In this document: in pieces, positions 21,050 through 29,744 of the stretch
Numbering within the stretch: the first letter of the stretch is position 1
Layout: every line of letters starts with the position of its first letter
Assembly: GCA_902785555.1 (NCBI GenBank)
Contig: CACZZB010000003.1
Coordinates: forward strand, 1-64,000
DNA: 64,000 bases
Reading direction: 5' to 3'
Source of the DNA: an uncultured Ruminococcus sp.
GTDB taxonomy: Bacteria; Bacillota; Clostridia; Oscillospirales; Acutalibacteraceae
Notes under the pieces: generated by a model
Databases searched by the model: none
Told to the model about the DNA's origin: nothing
Seen by the model: only the letters and a program-made list of their open reading frames with translations
Position numbers and translations under genes: made by a program

Positions 21050-21700
21050 TTAATTTTCTCCCTTTCGTTTTATTTCTTCAAGCTCTTTTCTGAGCCTGTC
21101 AATTTCAGCTTCAAGACTGCAGAATTTCTGTGAAACAGGGTCTGTGAAATGTATCTGGTCGAGTTCCTGACATTTTACCTTCTCACCGTTTATTCTCACT
21201 ACCCTTGCCGGTACACCGACAGCCGTTGCATTTTCGGGCACTTCGGTCAATACCACTGCACCTGCCGCAATACGGGCATTATCTCCGACTTTGAAAGGTC
21301 CGAGAACTCTCGCACCTGCTCCCACAAGAACATTATTTCCGAGTGTCGGATGACGCTTTCCGTGGTCTTTGCCTGTACCGCCGAGGGTAACATTCTGATA
21401 TATCGTACAGTAATCCCCTATTTCAGCGGTTTCACCGATAACAACTCCCATACCATGGTCAATAAACAAGCCTTTGCCGATAGTTGCACCCGGGTGAATC
21501 TCAATTCCCGTTTTATGCCTTGCCCTTTGGGATATCCACCTTGCAATATATTTCATATTATGGCGGTAAAACCAATTGGCTTTCCTGTATGCCCTGACCG
21601 CTTTGAATCCCGAATACAGAGTATATACTTCAAATCTGTTTCTTGCTGCAGGGTCACGTTCCATAATGGAATCCAATTCCGCTTTAAGTTTGTCAAACAT
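21050..21700 (-). CDS. cysE: Serine O-acetyltransferase
   Basis: A 216-residue hexapeptide-repeat acetyltransferase making O-acetylserine, the first step of cysteine synthesis. Left-handed beta-helix repeats cover about residues 65-175, including the catalytic-site DHGMGVVIGETAEIGD and GGTGKDHGKRHP segments. The start at 21700 (MFDKLKAEL) follows GGGGGTGA. The open frame runs 55 codons further upstream, but that part is the T-box leader and terminator and is not coding. First gene of cysE-cysS-cdd. Confidence 0.95.
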   Translation of the reverse strand: MFDKLKAELDSIMERDPAARNRFEVYTLYSGFKAVRAYRKANWFYRHNMKYIARWISQRARHKTGIEIHPGATIGKGLFIDHGMGVVIGETAEIGDYCTIYQNVTLGGTGKDHGKRHPTLGNNVLVGAGARVLGPFKVGDNARIAAGAVVLTEVPENATAVGVPARVVRINGEKVKCQELDQIHFTDPVSQKFCSLEAEIDRLRKELEEIKRKGEN

Positions 21701-21719
21701 TAATTCACCCCCAAAAATC

Positions 21720-21966
21720 AAAAAAGCCATACCCCAATATAAATATAGGGGTACAGCGATAAACTGCACGGTTCCACCCGCAATCGACAAAAAATACTTT
21801 GTCCTCATTAAGTCAATAACGGTGACAACCGTGCAAAGATACTCAATTTCCCTCTGCAAGCTCAAAAGTGCATTTCACGGATTCACTTACAATGCCCTTT
21901 CACCTGTCGGCATCTCTCTGTGGAAAGTAATTTTCCGTTACTTCTCTTTATCAACGCTTTTTTCGT
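21720..21966 (-). promoter_or_regulatory. T-box riboswitch, cysteine specifier, controlling cysE-cysS
   Basis: On the minus strand the leader has stem I with AGAGAG and a specifier loop reading GAAA-TGC-AC (TGC complementary to 21870-21872, Cys). It has the near-invariant T-box GGTGGAACCGTGC (21766-21779), and then an intrinsic terminator TACCCC...GGGGTA (21730-21753) with a T-run just before cysE. Uncharged tRNA-Cys pairing with the T-box sequence would stabilise the antiterminator. Confidence 0.93.
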
Positions 21967-21974
21967 ATACACAT

Positions 21975-22003
21975 ATTATACACTATATTTTCAGAAATGT
22001 TAA
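21975..22003 (-). promoter_or_regulatory. cysE-cysS promoter
   Basis: TTAACA, a 17-base spacer and a perfect TATAAT on the minus strand, directly upstream of the T-box leader. Confidence 0.75.
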
Positions 22004-22024
22004 TAGCTTTCCAAAAAATATTTT

Positions 22025-22828
22025 TTATTTAATCAAAAAACGATACATCTGTTTTTTGAAATCAGGTGATGTATCATACACTGCATGACCAAAACCGCTG
22101 TATATCTCCATTTCAAAGCCTTTATTAAACTTGAATATCTCAGCCATTTCAACAGTCGGCTCTGTTCCGAAAACTTTATCATCATTATCACTTACAAGCA
22201 TAACGGGACATTTTATTGATGAAACTTTGTCGGTAATATCAAGGTCTTTTGCTCCGTTTGCTATGATTATAAATCTTTTTAATTCTTCATCGGAAACTGT
22301 TTCGGCTATCCCACAAAGTGCTTCCCTGAATTTTTCAAAAGTATCTTTGGGATATATCTTCTCTCCGAATGATAAAAACAAAGATTTTTTGTCATTGTTT
22401 TCGGCATATTTTATCCACTCATTAATTACCGAAAAGCGTTCTTCATCTATACGCATGGCTGTTGAACAGAGAACAAGTTTTCTGACAAGTCTGGGATATT
22501 GCAATACTATCTCCATAGCTATCATTCCGCCCTGAGATGCTCCGAAAATACAGATATTTTCAAGTCCGAGATGTTTTATTACCTGTATCGTGTCATACGC
22601 CATATCGCTTACAGTGTAAACAGGCGGTACTTCTGTACGGCGGTCAAATATATATACCGTAAAGTCATCCCAAAATAATTTGTACTGCTTTGATATAAAA
22701 AGAGGATATAATATACTGCTTTGTACACTCAGTCCGGGAATGATGACAAGAATATTTTTTCCATGACCGAATTTCAGATACTTCATTGAAAAACCGTTTA
22801 TTGATACTTCGTCTGTCAAAAAATCCAT
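22025..22828 (-). CDS. Alpha/beta-fold hydrolase
   Basis: A 267-residue alpha/beta hydrolase of the lipase/esterase/haloperoxidase-like group. The nucleophile elbow is GASQGG (Ser about residue 120), the acid is in the VSDNDD loop, and the catalytic His is in SGFGHAVYD. There is no signal peptide, so it is cytoplasmic. GAGGAGA precedes the ATG. It lies 19 bases downstream of pgsA on the same strand and may be transcribed with rimO-pgsA. Its substrate is unknown. Confidence 0.85.
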   Translation of the reverse strand: MDFLTDEVSINGFSMKYLKFGHGKNILVIIPGLSVQSSILYPLFISKQYKLFWDDFTVYIFDRRTEVPPVYTVSDMAYDTIQVIKHLGLENICIFGASQGGMIAMEIVLQYPRLVRKLVLCSTAMRIDEERFSVINEWIKYAENNDKKSLFLSFGEKIYPKDTFEKFREALCGIAETVSDEELKRFIIIANGAKDLDITDKVSSIKCPVMLVSDNDDKVFGTEPTVEMAEIFKFNKGFEMEIYSGFGHAVYDTSPDFKKQMYRFLIK

Positions 22829-22847
22829 AATATTCTCTCCTCAAAAA

Positions 22848-23414
22848 TCATTTTGCATTTTTGATAAAATCAAAATTCTGAACTATGTAGATGATTCCCG
22901 ACAGCAGTGTAAAGAACACCGACAGCCACATAAATCCGTCACATACTATTTTCACCCACAAGGCATTTTCTATAACACTAATTTCAATCAGATACTGCAT
23001 AAGCATTATTACAAATACTGCTATTATTTGTGTAACTGTCTTGACCTTTCCCCAGATGTTAGCCGCAACGACTTTTCCCTGACTTGATGCTACAAGCCTT
23101 ATCGAAGTTACCGTGAACTCCCTTGCAAGTATTATTATAAGTGCAACCGCACTTGTCAAGCCCAATTCCACAAAACACGCCAATGCCGATACTATCATTA
23201 CTTTATCTGCAAGCGGGTCGGCAAATTTTCCGAAATCCGTTATCATGTTATACTTACGGGCAATTTTTCCGTCCAGATGGTCGGTATATGAAGCTGCTGC
23301 AAATATTATCAGTGCTATCAGATAATGATGCGGAATTGTCGGCATTAACAGAAAAAATACATAAAACGGTACTAATATCAATCTGAGTACAGTCAGTTTA
23401 TTAGGCAGATTCAT
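22848..23414 (-). CDS. pgsA: CDP-diacylglycerol-glycerol-3-phosphate 3-phosphatidyltransferase
   Basis: A 188-residue integral membrane enzyme making phosphatidylglycerophosphate, the committed step to phosphatidylglycerol. The CDP-alcohol phosphatidyltransferase signature D-x2-DG-x2-AR-x8-G-x3-D-x3-D is complete (DHLDGKIAR...GKFADPLAD, about residues 45-71). Five to six hydrophobic segments are present. The ATG at 23414 has AAAGGA 8 bases upstream, better than the TTG at 23420. The rimO-pgsA order is conserved in Clostridia. Confidence 0.95.
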   Translation of the reverse strand: MNLPNKLTVLRLILVPFYVFFLLMPTIPHHYLIALIIFAAASYTDHLDGKIARKYNMITDFGKFADPLADKVMIVSALACFVELGLTSAVALIIILAREFTVTSIRLVASSQGKVVAANIWGKVKTVTQIIAVFVIMLMQYLIEISVIENALWVKIVCDGFMWLSVFFTLLSGIIYIVQNFDFIKNAK

Positions 23415-23430
23415 TTCCAAATTCCTTTCA

Positions 23431-24759
23431 TCAACGCATTATACCTACAAGGTCACAATCCAATGTATCGCTTACTTCAACTTCAACTATATCACCGATT
23501 TTCGGTTTTTTGTCCTCTGCTATGATAAATACCTTTCCGTCAACCTCGGGAGCATCTGCCGCACTTCTGCCGAAGAAACATTCCGCCAGTCTGTCAAAGC
23601 CCTCACACAGTACATTGATTGTCCTTCCTATCATTTTCTGTGCATTTTCAGCCATTATTGCCTGCTGCTGCTCCATTATTATTTCCTGACGGTGCTTTTT
23701 TACTTCCTCGTCAAGCTGACCTTTCATTTTTGCAGCCGGTGTATCTTCCTCCGCAGAATACGCAAAACAACCCATTCTTTCAAATCTCATCTCATTGACA
23801 AACTCGGATAATTCTGCAAATTCTTCTTCCGTTTCACCCGGGAATCCCGTCATAAACGTAGTTCTCACCGTTATTCCCGGCACTCTTTCACGCAGCTTGT
23901 TTACAAGTGCTGTAAGACTTTCCCTGTCACCGTGACGGCACATTCTCTTTAATACATTTCCGTTGCAGTGCTGTAACGGTATGTCGATATATTTTATTAT
24001 CTTATCTTCCTTTGCGAATACGTCTATCAATTCATCCGTCATTCTGTCGGGATAGCAATATAATACTCTCAGATACTGTACACTTTCTATTTTGCACAAT
24101 TCTCTCAGAAGCTGTGCAAGATACGGTTTTCCGTAAATATCTTCACCGTAACAGCTCGTATCCTGTGCAATGAGTATAAGTTCCTTAACGCCTTTTTCTG
24201 AAAGTTCTTCGGCTTCTTTCAGAATATCCTCCATAGGACGGCTTCTGAATTTTCCTCTTATCATCGGGATAGCACAGTATGTACAGTTATTGTTGCAGCC
24301 CTCTGCTATTTTCAGATAAGCATAATAAAACGGTGTAGTCCTTACACGTCCTCCGCACAAGGGCAATGCCGTTTTATCGGGAAATGTCTCTTTTTTCTTT
24401 CCGTCAAGGACTTCACGGACAACACTTGTTATATCTTTATTCGCACCTATACCCACAACTGCATCAACTTCATACAGTTCTTTCATAACCTCCGTCTGAT
24501 ACCTCTCGGCAAGACATCCCGTTACTATAATAGCCTTTATTTTACCCTCTTTTTTGAGCTGTGCAAGTTCAAGTATCTCATCTATGCTTTCCTGTTTGGC
24601 ATCCTCAATAAATCCGCAGGTATTTACTATTGCAGCATCACTGTTTGCAACGTCTGCAACAAGTTCATACCCTGCTTCACGCAAATTATATAACATCATT
24701 TCACCGTCAACACGGTTCTTGGCACATCCAAGACATACCATTCCTACTCTTTCAGCCAT
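23431..24759 (-). CDS. rimO: Ribosomal protein S12 methylthiotransferase
   Basis: A 442-residue radical-SAM enzyme adding a methylthio group to Asp of ribosomal protein S12. Three parts are seen: the N-terminal UPF0004 domain with Cys in CLGCAKNRVDGE, the radical SAM core with CNNNCTYC (about residue 155), and a C-terminal TRAM domain. The conserved GC-KN and GKFRSRP motifs favour RimO over MiaB. The start at 24759 places AAAGGG 11 bases upstream; an ATG three codons earlier is possible. Driven by the repeat promoter at 24791-24836. Confidence 0.95.
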   Translation of the reverse strand: MAERVGMVCLGCAKNRVDGEMMLYNLREAGYELVADVANSDAAIVNTCGFIEDAKQESIDEILELAQLKKEGKIKAIIVTGCLAERYQTEVMKELYEVDAVVGIGANKDITSVVREVLDGKKKETFPDKTALPLCGGRVRTTPFYYAYLKIAEGCNNNCTYCAIPMIRGKFRSRPMEDILKEAEELSEKGVKELILIAQDTSCYGEDIYGKPYLAQLLRELCKIESVQYLRVLYCYPDRMTDELIDVFAKEDKIIKYIDIPLQHCNGNVLKRMCRHGDRESLTALVNKLRERVPGITVRTTFMTGFPGETEEEFAELSEFVNEMRFERMGCFAYSAEEDTPAAKMKGQLDEEVKKHRQEIIMEQQQAIMAENAQKMIGRTINVLCEGFDRLAECFFGRSAADAPEVDGKVFIIAEDKKPKIGDIVEVEVSDTLDCDLVGIMR

Positions 24760-24790
24760 TTTCAACATATCCCTTTCGTTTAAAAATACA

Positions 24791-24836
24791 CTTTTATTAT
24801 ATTACAATTTCCCCGAAATTACAACATAAAAATAAA
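24791..24836 (-). promoter_or_regulatory. rimO promoter; copy 1 of a duplicated promoter/palindrome unit
   Basis: Minus strand: TTGTAA, a 17-base spacer and TATAAT. The spacer holds the dyad AATTTC-GGG-GAAATT. 43 of 46 bases match the unit at 25962-26007 upstream of the acyltransferase gene. Confidence 0.75.
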
Positions 24837-24839
24837 TAT

Positions 24840-24866
24840 GCTGTGAGGAAACAGTTTCTTCACAGC
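24840..24866 (-). terminator. Terminator after the acyltransferase gene
   Basis: GCTGTGAAGAAAC / GTTTCCTCACAGC hairpin followed by a T/A-rich run on the minus strand; lies between the acyltransferase stop and the rimO promoter. Confidence 0.6.
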
Positions 24867-24873
24867 ACTTTAC

Positions 24874-25935
24874 TCAATGATTTGAAATTTTTCCTGAAAT
24901 ATTTTTAACTGCATTTATCATTTTGTTGCTCGTGAAAGCAAGACACACCAATGCTGCCGCTATAACACTGACAACAAATATCACTGTATGAACAGCAGGA
25001 GAAGAAACAGCCTCTTTATACGGCTTGACAAATTCCATTACGAAAAGCTGTGACAAATACATGGGAAAACTCAGCTTTCCCAGAAAGTACACAAAACGAT
25101 TATTCAAAAAGGATACGGAAGAACGCTCACTGAATGAAATAGCAGAAGCTGCCGCTGTCAAAATAAGTATAGTATAATCTCCCATGCTACGCAACGCAAG
25201 ATTTGAAGCATACATAAGGACAACTATATATATCCCCGTTTCTATTATTATCAGAAGTATTTTCGGCAGTCTGTCAAGAATCCCCTTTTCACAGAAAGAA
25301 TAACAGATACAGCCGAGTGATATTTCCGCAGCGGCTCTGAGAATACCGGCCTGACATATCCACGTCCACTGCCATGTGAAGTTTATATCACTTTTCTGAT
25401 GATATAAAAGACCGATAATAACACCGCATATTATCGGACATATATAGTGCAGGAATATATCACGGTAACGTATTGCAAGCGGTGTAAGTATAAACATCAC
25501 GATAATCATGGCTGACAGATACCATTCATATCTGAGCAAAGTAATATAACTCAGTCCGATTTGCTGCATCATGAAAAAATCAGGCATTGAGCGAAAGAAA
25601 TGTGAGAATATATCCCCATATCCCCATTTGTCATGAAACATAGTATAAATAAAACAAGCAATAAAGAAAAAAACATGACACGGAAAAAGTGAGAAATATT
25701 TTCTTTTCATAAATCCAAGACTGTCTTTGACAAGAGTTTCCTTTTGATAATTTATCCTTGATATCGACTTTGCAAAAAGAAATCCCGAAGTAACGAAAAA
25801 GAATTCCACAGCTATATAGCCTTTTTTCATAAATATATAGTTGTAGTTTCCGACATTGAAATGATATATGACCACGACAATAGAAAATATAAATTTCATA
25901 AGGTCTATTTTGCCGTTTCGTACCGTTTTTTGCAT
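24874..25935 (-). CDS. Membrane acyltransferase (acyltransferase 3 / OafA-like)
   Basis: A 353-residue membrane protein with about ten hydrophobic segments. The N-terminal pattern DLMKFIFSIVVVIYHFN, with the conserved His, and the later EFFFVTSGFLFAKS segment are hallmarks of acyltransferase family 3, whose members O-acylate cell-surface glycans or lipids. The start at 25935 has GGGGA 5-6 bases upstream; the TTG at 25953 has none. It sits between rimO and recX with its own copy of the rimO promoter and its own terminator, which looks like an insertion into an otherwise conserved housekeeping block. Confidence 0.85.
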   Translation of the reverse strand: MQKTVRNGKIDLMKFIFSIVVVIYHFNVGNYNYIFMKKGYIAVEFFFVTSGFLFAKSISRINYQKETLVKDSLGFMKRKYFSLFPCHVFFFIACFIYTMFHDKWGYGDIFSHFFRSMPDFFMMQQIGLSYITLLRYEWYLSAMIIVMFILTPLAIRYRDIFLHYICPIICGVIIGLLYHQKSDINFTWQWTWICQAGILRAAAEISLGCICYSFCEKGILDRLPKILLIIIETGIYIVVLMYASNLALRSMGDYTILILTAAASAISFSERSSVSFLNNRFVYFLGKLSFPMYLSQLFVMEFVKPYKEAVSSPAVHTVIFVVSVIAAALVCLAFTSNKMINAVKNISGKISNH

Positions 25936-25961
25936 AAAATTCCCCATTTTCAAAAAATCTA

Positions 25962-26007
25962 CTCTTATTATATTACAATTTCTCCGAAATTACAACACAA
26001 AAATAAA
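25962..26007 (-). promoter_or_regulatory. Acyltransferase promoter; copy 2 of the duplicated unit
   Basis: Minus strand TTGTAA-17-TATAAT with the dyad AATTTC-GGA-GAAATT in the spacer. It differs from copy 1 at only three of 46 positions. It abuts the recX terminator. Confidence 0.75.
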
Positions 26008-26032
26008 AGAGTGGAAATTAATCCCACTCTTT
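26000..26032 (-). terminator. recX terminator
   Basis: AAAGAGTGG / CCACTCTTT hairpin followed by TATTTTT on the minus strand, overlapping the end of recX. Confidence 0.7.
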
Positions 26033-26620
26033 ATTCATTGCTTCATTTATATCCGACCATCTGTATCCCATTGCTTTGAGTGCATTTACCGTCTTTGCAA
26101 GGTCTTTTTCATTGGATAATCTCCTTGAAAACTTCGTCTGCAAGAGATGTTTTATCTGCTCAACGGGGTCGGGTTCAAGTTCATCCAAGATTTCCTCTGT
26201 CAAGTCCTTGTCAATGCCCTTTTTCATCAGCTCAAATGATGCTCTCTGACGTGAAAAGCCTTTTTTATTAAGCAAAACTTCAGCATATTCACGGGCATAG
26301 CTCTCATCATTTATCAAGCCCAATTCTTCTAAACGCTCTATGGCAAGAGCGGAGGCACTCTCACCAAAAAGCGGTATCAGTTTATCATATAATTCTTTTC
26401 TTGTACGGCTTCTGTATTCTATCAGATACAATGCCTTTTCCTTGGCACGACTGAATTTCGATATTTCTATCAATTCATAAAGTTCCTCGTCCGTTATCTC
26501 CGAACCTACTTTTTTTCCCGTTGAAAGGAATGTCATTGTATCCACGGTAACAGCGTATTCACCGTCTATATATAACGCTGTCTGACTTTTTTTTCTTTCT
26601 TCCGCTGATGTTATTGTCAT
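26018..26620 (-). CDS. recX: RecX regulatory protein
   Basis: A 200-residue all-helical RecX made of three-helix repeats, which binds RecA filaments and limits recombinase activity. The RSRTRKELYDKL and GLINDESYAREYAE segments are characteristic. Its ATG shares one base with the recA stop (TAATG), so translation is coupled to recA. Confidence 0.9.
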   Translation of the reverse strand: MTITSAEERKKSQTALYIDGEYAVTVDTMTFLSTGKKVGSEITDEELYELIEISKFSRAKEKALYLIEYRSRTRKELYDKLIPLFGESASALAIERLEELGLINDESYAREYAEVLLNKKGFSRQRASFELMKKGIDKDLTEEILDELEPDPVEQIKHLLQTKFSRRLSNEKDLAKTVNALKAMGYRWSDINEAMNKEWD

Positions 26621-27756
26621 TATTCTTCTACCAGTGAATCAATTTTCACATCCGCTGTATCAGTCTTTGGAGTTTCCGTCTTTTCCCCTTCAACAGCCGC
26701 ATTTTCGGTTTTTTCCTCTGCCTGTTCAGCGAGCACCTTTGCACGGGCTTTTGTAGTCTTGGAGAAATTCAGCTTATCCGAGCTTGCTTTGAGTTCTTCC
26801 TCTACCTTTGCGGCAACTTCGGGATTATCTCTGAGGAAATTTTTCGCATTGTCACGACCCTGTGCAATCCTGTTGCCGTCATACGAGAACCATGCACCGC
26901 TCTTTTTGATGACATCTGCATTTACAGCCAAATCAAGCAGTTCACCTACTCTTGAAATACCCTGACCGTACATTATGTCAAATTCAGCCTCACGGAAAGG
27001 CGGTGCTATTTTATTTTTAACGACCTTGGCACGAGTTCTTGAACCGACTACTTCACCGCCTGCTTTGAGAGTTTCTATCTTTCTTATATCAATTCTAACG
27101 GAAGAATAGAACTTCAATGCACGACCGCCTGGTGTAGTTTCGGGATTGCCGAAAAGTACGCCTACTTTTTCACGAAGCTGATTTATGAATATCGCAACGC
27201 AGTTCAATTTAGATATAGAACCTGCAAGCTTTCTGAGAGCCTGTGACATAAGGCGAGCCTGCAAGCCTACATGAGATGCACCCATTTCACCGTCAATTTC
27301 AGCTTTCGGAGCAAGTGCCGCAACGGAGTCTATGACGATTATATCAATAGCTCCCGAGCGTACAAGGGATTCCGTTATCTCAAGTGCATCTTCACCTGTA
27401 TCGGGCTGTGAAACCAAAAGTTCATCTATATCAACGCCAAGAGCTGCCGCATATACGGGGTCAAGTGCGTGTTCAACGTCTATAAATGCAGCTATACCGC
27501 CTGCTTTCTGAGCTTCCGCTATACAGTGAAGTGCAAGTGTTGTTTTGCCCGATGATTCGGGGCCGTATATTTCAGTGATACGACCTTTCGGCAGTCCGCC
27601 TATACCGAGTGCAATGTCAAGTGAAAGTGAGCCTGTCGGTATAGCATCAACTTTCATTGCCGCATTCTGTCCAAGACGCATTACCGCACCTTTACCGAAC
27701 TGTTTTTCTATCTGACTCAATGCTGTTTCAAGTGCCTTCTGCTTATCAATAGCCAT
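26620..27756 (-). CDS. recA: Recombinase A
   Basis: A 378-residue DNA strand-exchange ATPase and SOS coprotease. Walker A is GPESSGKTT, and the [21 protein letters not shown] and [12 protein letters not shown] loops are intact. The last ~35 residues are an acidic, Glu/Thr-rich tail, as in other RecA proteins. The start at 27756 (MAIDKQKAL) has GGAAGG upstream; 23 extra in-frame codons reach back into the promoter and are not expected to be coding. No Gram-positive LexA box (CGAAC-N4-GTTCG type) is visible upstream. Confidence 0.98.
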   Translation of the reverse strand: MAIDKQKALETALSQIEKQFGKGAVMRLGQNAAMKVDAIPTGSLSLDIALGIGGLPKGRITEIYGPESSGKTTLALHCIAEAQKAGGIAAFIDVEHALDPVYAAALGVDIDELLVSQPDTGEDALEITESLVRSGAIDIIVIDSVAALAPKAEIDGEMGASHVGLQARLMSQALRKLAGSISKLNCVAIFINQLREKVGVLFGNPETTPGGRALKFYSSVRIDIRKIETLKAGGEVVGSRTRAKVVKNKIAPPFREAEFDIMYGQGISRVGELLDLAVNADVIKKSGAWFSYDGNRIAQGRDNAKNFLRDNPEVAAKVEEELKASSDKLNFSKTTKARAKVLAEQAEEKTENAAVEGEKTETPKTDTADVKIDSLVEE

Positions 27757-27795
27757 TATATATCCTTCCTTTACTGTGTTTTTTATTACAGCTAT

Positions 27796-27825
27796 ATTAT
27801 ACAATATTTTAATATGATTTTGCAA
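27796..27825 (-). promoter_or_regulatory. recA promoter
   Basis: Minus strand TTGCAA, an 18-base spacer and TATAAT, ending about 40 bases before the recA ATG. Confidence 0.65.
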
Positions 27826-27831
27826 CTGATT

Positions 27832-28641
27832 TTAATTTTGCTTAGTACCAAAAACTACTCTATTTAAGTTCTGAATATCCTTGACAACCGAAATTTGTGT
27901 TATTCCCTGCATTTTCAGCAGTTCGGAAACATCTTCAGCCTGTTCTTCGCCTATTTCAAGGATGATTTTTCCGTCTTTTTTAAGTTTTTTCACCCATTTA
28001 TCAGCAATACACCTGTAAAAATCAAGACCGTCATTTCCACCGTCAAGGGCTGTTTTCGGCTCAAACTGTACTTCTTTCTGCAAAATCGGTATAACATCAC
28101 TTATGATATAAGGCGGATTTGATATTATTATATCAAACTCCCCCTCAACACAATTTTCATTGAAAATACTGTCATGTATCAGCTTTACATCTGCACCGTG
28201 ATATCTCACGTTCCTTTCAAGATATTCATAAGCCTTGTTTTCAAGTTCAACTGCATAAACTTCGGCTTTCAGAAATTCCTTTGCAAGCGTTACGGCAATT
28301 ATACCGCTTCCCGAACAAAGGTCTATTACTCTTTCAGTGCCTTTCATTGAATTTATACATTCCGTTACAGCTACTTCGGTGTCATCTCTGGGGATAAGAA
28401 CTCCCTCTCCGACAAAATATTGCCGTCCCATAAAATATGCCTTGCCTGTCGCATACTGCAAGGGAATACCCGCAAGCCTTTTTTCTATTGCTTTCATAAA
28501 ATCCGTTTCACTTTCGGGCATCTCATTTCCGTATAAAGCAAGTCCTCGTCTGTCAATATCAAAGATATCCTCCATAAGACACAACGCTTCATAGTCTGTC
28601 AGACGGCTTTTGGCATACAAATACAACTCCGAATATGTCAT
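27832..28641 (-). CDS. prmC: Peptide chain release factor N5-glutamine methyltransferase
   Basis: A 269-residue SAM methyltransferase modifying the GGQ glutamine of RF1 and RF2. The N-terminal helical domain is followed by a SAM loop (IDLCSGSGIIAVTLA) and the catalytic NPPYII motif. Its ATG overlaps the upstream DUF1385 gene by ATGA. prfA, the usual neighbour, is not in this cluster. Confidence 0.95.
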   Translation of the reverse strand: MTYSELYLYAKSRLTDYEALCLMEDIFDIDRRGLALYGNEMPESETDFMKAIEKRLAGIPLQYATGKAYFMGRQYFVGEGVLIPRDDTEVAVTECINSMKGTERVIDLCSGSGIIAVTLAKEFLKAEVYAVELENKAYEYLERNVRYHGADVKLIHDSIFNENCVEGEFDIIISNPPYIISDVIPILQKEVQFEPKTALDGGNDGLDFYRCIADKWVKKLKKDGKIILEIGEEQAEDVSELLKMQGITQISVVKDIQNLNRVVFGTKQN

Positions 28642-29600
28642 TTTATAATATCCTCACCGTTTTCGGGGATGACATCTTTGATAGCTGCTATGGCTACTTC
28701 TATCATATCATCTTCGGGTTCTTTTGTGGTGATATGCTGCATCCATATACCCGGAGCTGCTATTATTCTTGTAATGAAATTATCATGCTTTCCGCATATC
28801 TTTATAAGTTCATAGCCTATTCCGACAGTTACAGGCAGAAGAAGTATTTTTATCGTTGAACGAATCCATACATCAGTAAACGGTATGAACAAGCCTATCA
28901 AAATTCCGACTATCAGCATAAGGACTATAAAGCTCGTTCCGCAGCGTGGATGAAATCTTATCTGTTTTCTGACATTCTCGACATTCAGTTCAAGACCCTT
29001 TTCGTAGCAGAATATCGTTTTGTGCTCCGCCCCGTGATATTGGAATACCCTTTTGACATCCTTCTGAAGCGTACAAAGACTCATATATATCAAAAATAAT
29101 GTTATCCTTATGATACCCTCAAAAGCCGAACGCCATATTATTTGGTCATTCAAAAACGGAAATGCACCTGCAAGCAGGTTAAAAAGGAATGTCGGAACAT
29201 AGAAAAATACTCCAACACAGAATATTATTGCAACTATCATAGATACTGTCATAATAATACTTACCATTTTGTCACCGAAATGCTTGTCAAGCCATTTATC
29301 GAATTTTGACATTTCCTCCTCGGCAACTTCCTCACCCTCCATAGCTATATCCGCTGAACGCATGAGGGCTTTATTGCCCGTCACAAGAGAGTCTATCATG
29401 TTTGCAACTCCCCTTAATATAGGCAATCTGAGAATTTTATATTTCTTTACCAAGTCCATCGGCTTTATCTCCTCAAGATAGATAGAGCCGTCATTTTTTC
29501 TTGCACCGATAGTTGATTTCAAAGGTCCTCTCATCATTATGCCTTCCATTAACGCCTGACCGCCTATTGATGTAACAAACTTTGTTTTTTCTTTTTTCAA
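28638..29600 (-). CDS. DUF1385 (YqhQ-like) membrane protein
   Basis: A 320-residue membrane protein of the DUF1385 family (B. subtilis YqhQ). The family motifs GGQALMEGIMMRGP near the N-terminus and YHGAEHKTIFCYE and HPRCGTSFI later are intact, with four to five membrane segments between and after. The likely start is the TTG at 29600, which has AGAGGG 7 bases upstream; the TTG six codons earlier lacks a site. Coupled by ATGA to prmC. Biochemical role unknown. Confidence 0.88.
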   Translation of the reverse strand: MKKEKTKFVTSIGGQALMEGIMMRGPLKSTIGARKNDGSIYLEEIKPMDLVKKYKILRLPILRGVANMIDSLVTGNKALMRSADIAMEGEEVAEEEMSKFDKWLDKHFGDKMVSIIMTVSMIVAIIFCVGVFFYVPTFLFNLLAGAFPFLNDQIIWRSAFEGIIRITLFLIYMSLCTLQKDVKRVFQYHGAEHKTIFCYEKGLELNVENVRKQIRFHPRCGTSFIVLMLIVGILIGLFIPFTDVWIRSTIKILLLPVTVGIGYELIKICGKHDNFITRIIAAPGIWMQHITTKEPEDDMIEVAIAAIKDVIPENGEDIIK

Positions 29601-29669
29601 AAAAATCCCTCTTTTCAAATATTATCCGTGAATATAATTCTATCACGAAAATCTCGGATTGTAAACAGC

Positions 29670-29705
29670 AAAAAAACAGGACAGAATTTTTTTATTCTGC
29701 CCTGT
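29670..29705 (-). terminator. Terminator after the small membrane protein gene
   Basis: ACAGGGCAGAA / TTCTGTCCTGT hairpin followed by TTTTTTT on the minus strand. Confidence 0.8.
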
Positions 29706-29744
29706 CGGAATTTATTAAGTAATTTGATTAAAGCAAAAGAAACA

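Noticed and set aside
21149-21703. 184-codon plus-strand frame
   Set aside because: It is antisense to cysE; composition follows the real gene's third codon positions.
21701-21865. N-terminal 55-codon extension of cysE
   Set aside because: This stretch is the T-box sequence and its terminator; the real start has GGGGGTGA upstream and matches the family N-terminus.
24791-24836. CodY box in the duplicated promoter
   Set aside because: The dyad matches the CodY consensus AATTTTCWGAAAATT at only 11 of 15 positions and has a different centre, so I describe it without naming a regulator.
27757-27825. 23-codon N-terminal extension of recA
   Set aside because: It runs into the -10/-35 promoter; GGAAGG before MAIDKQ fixes the start.
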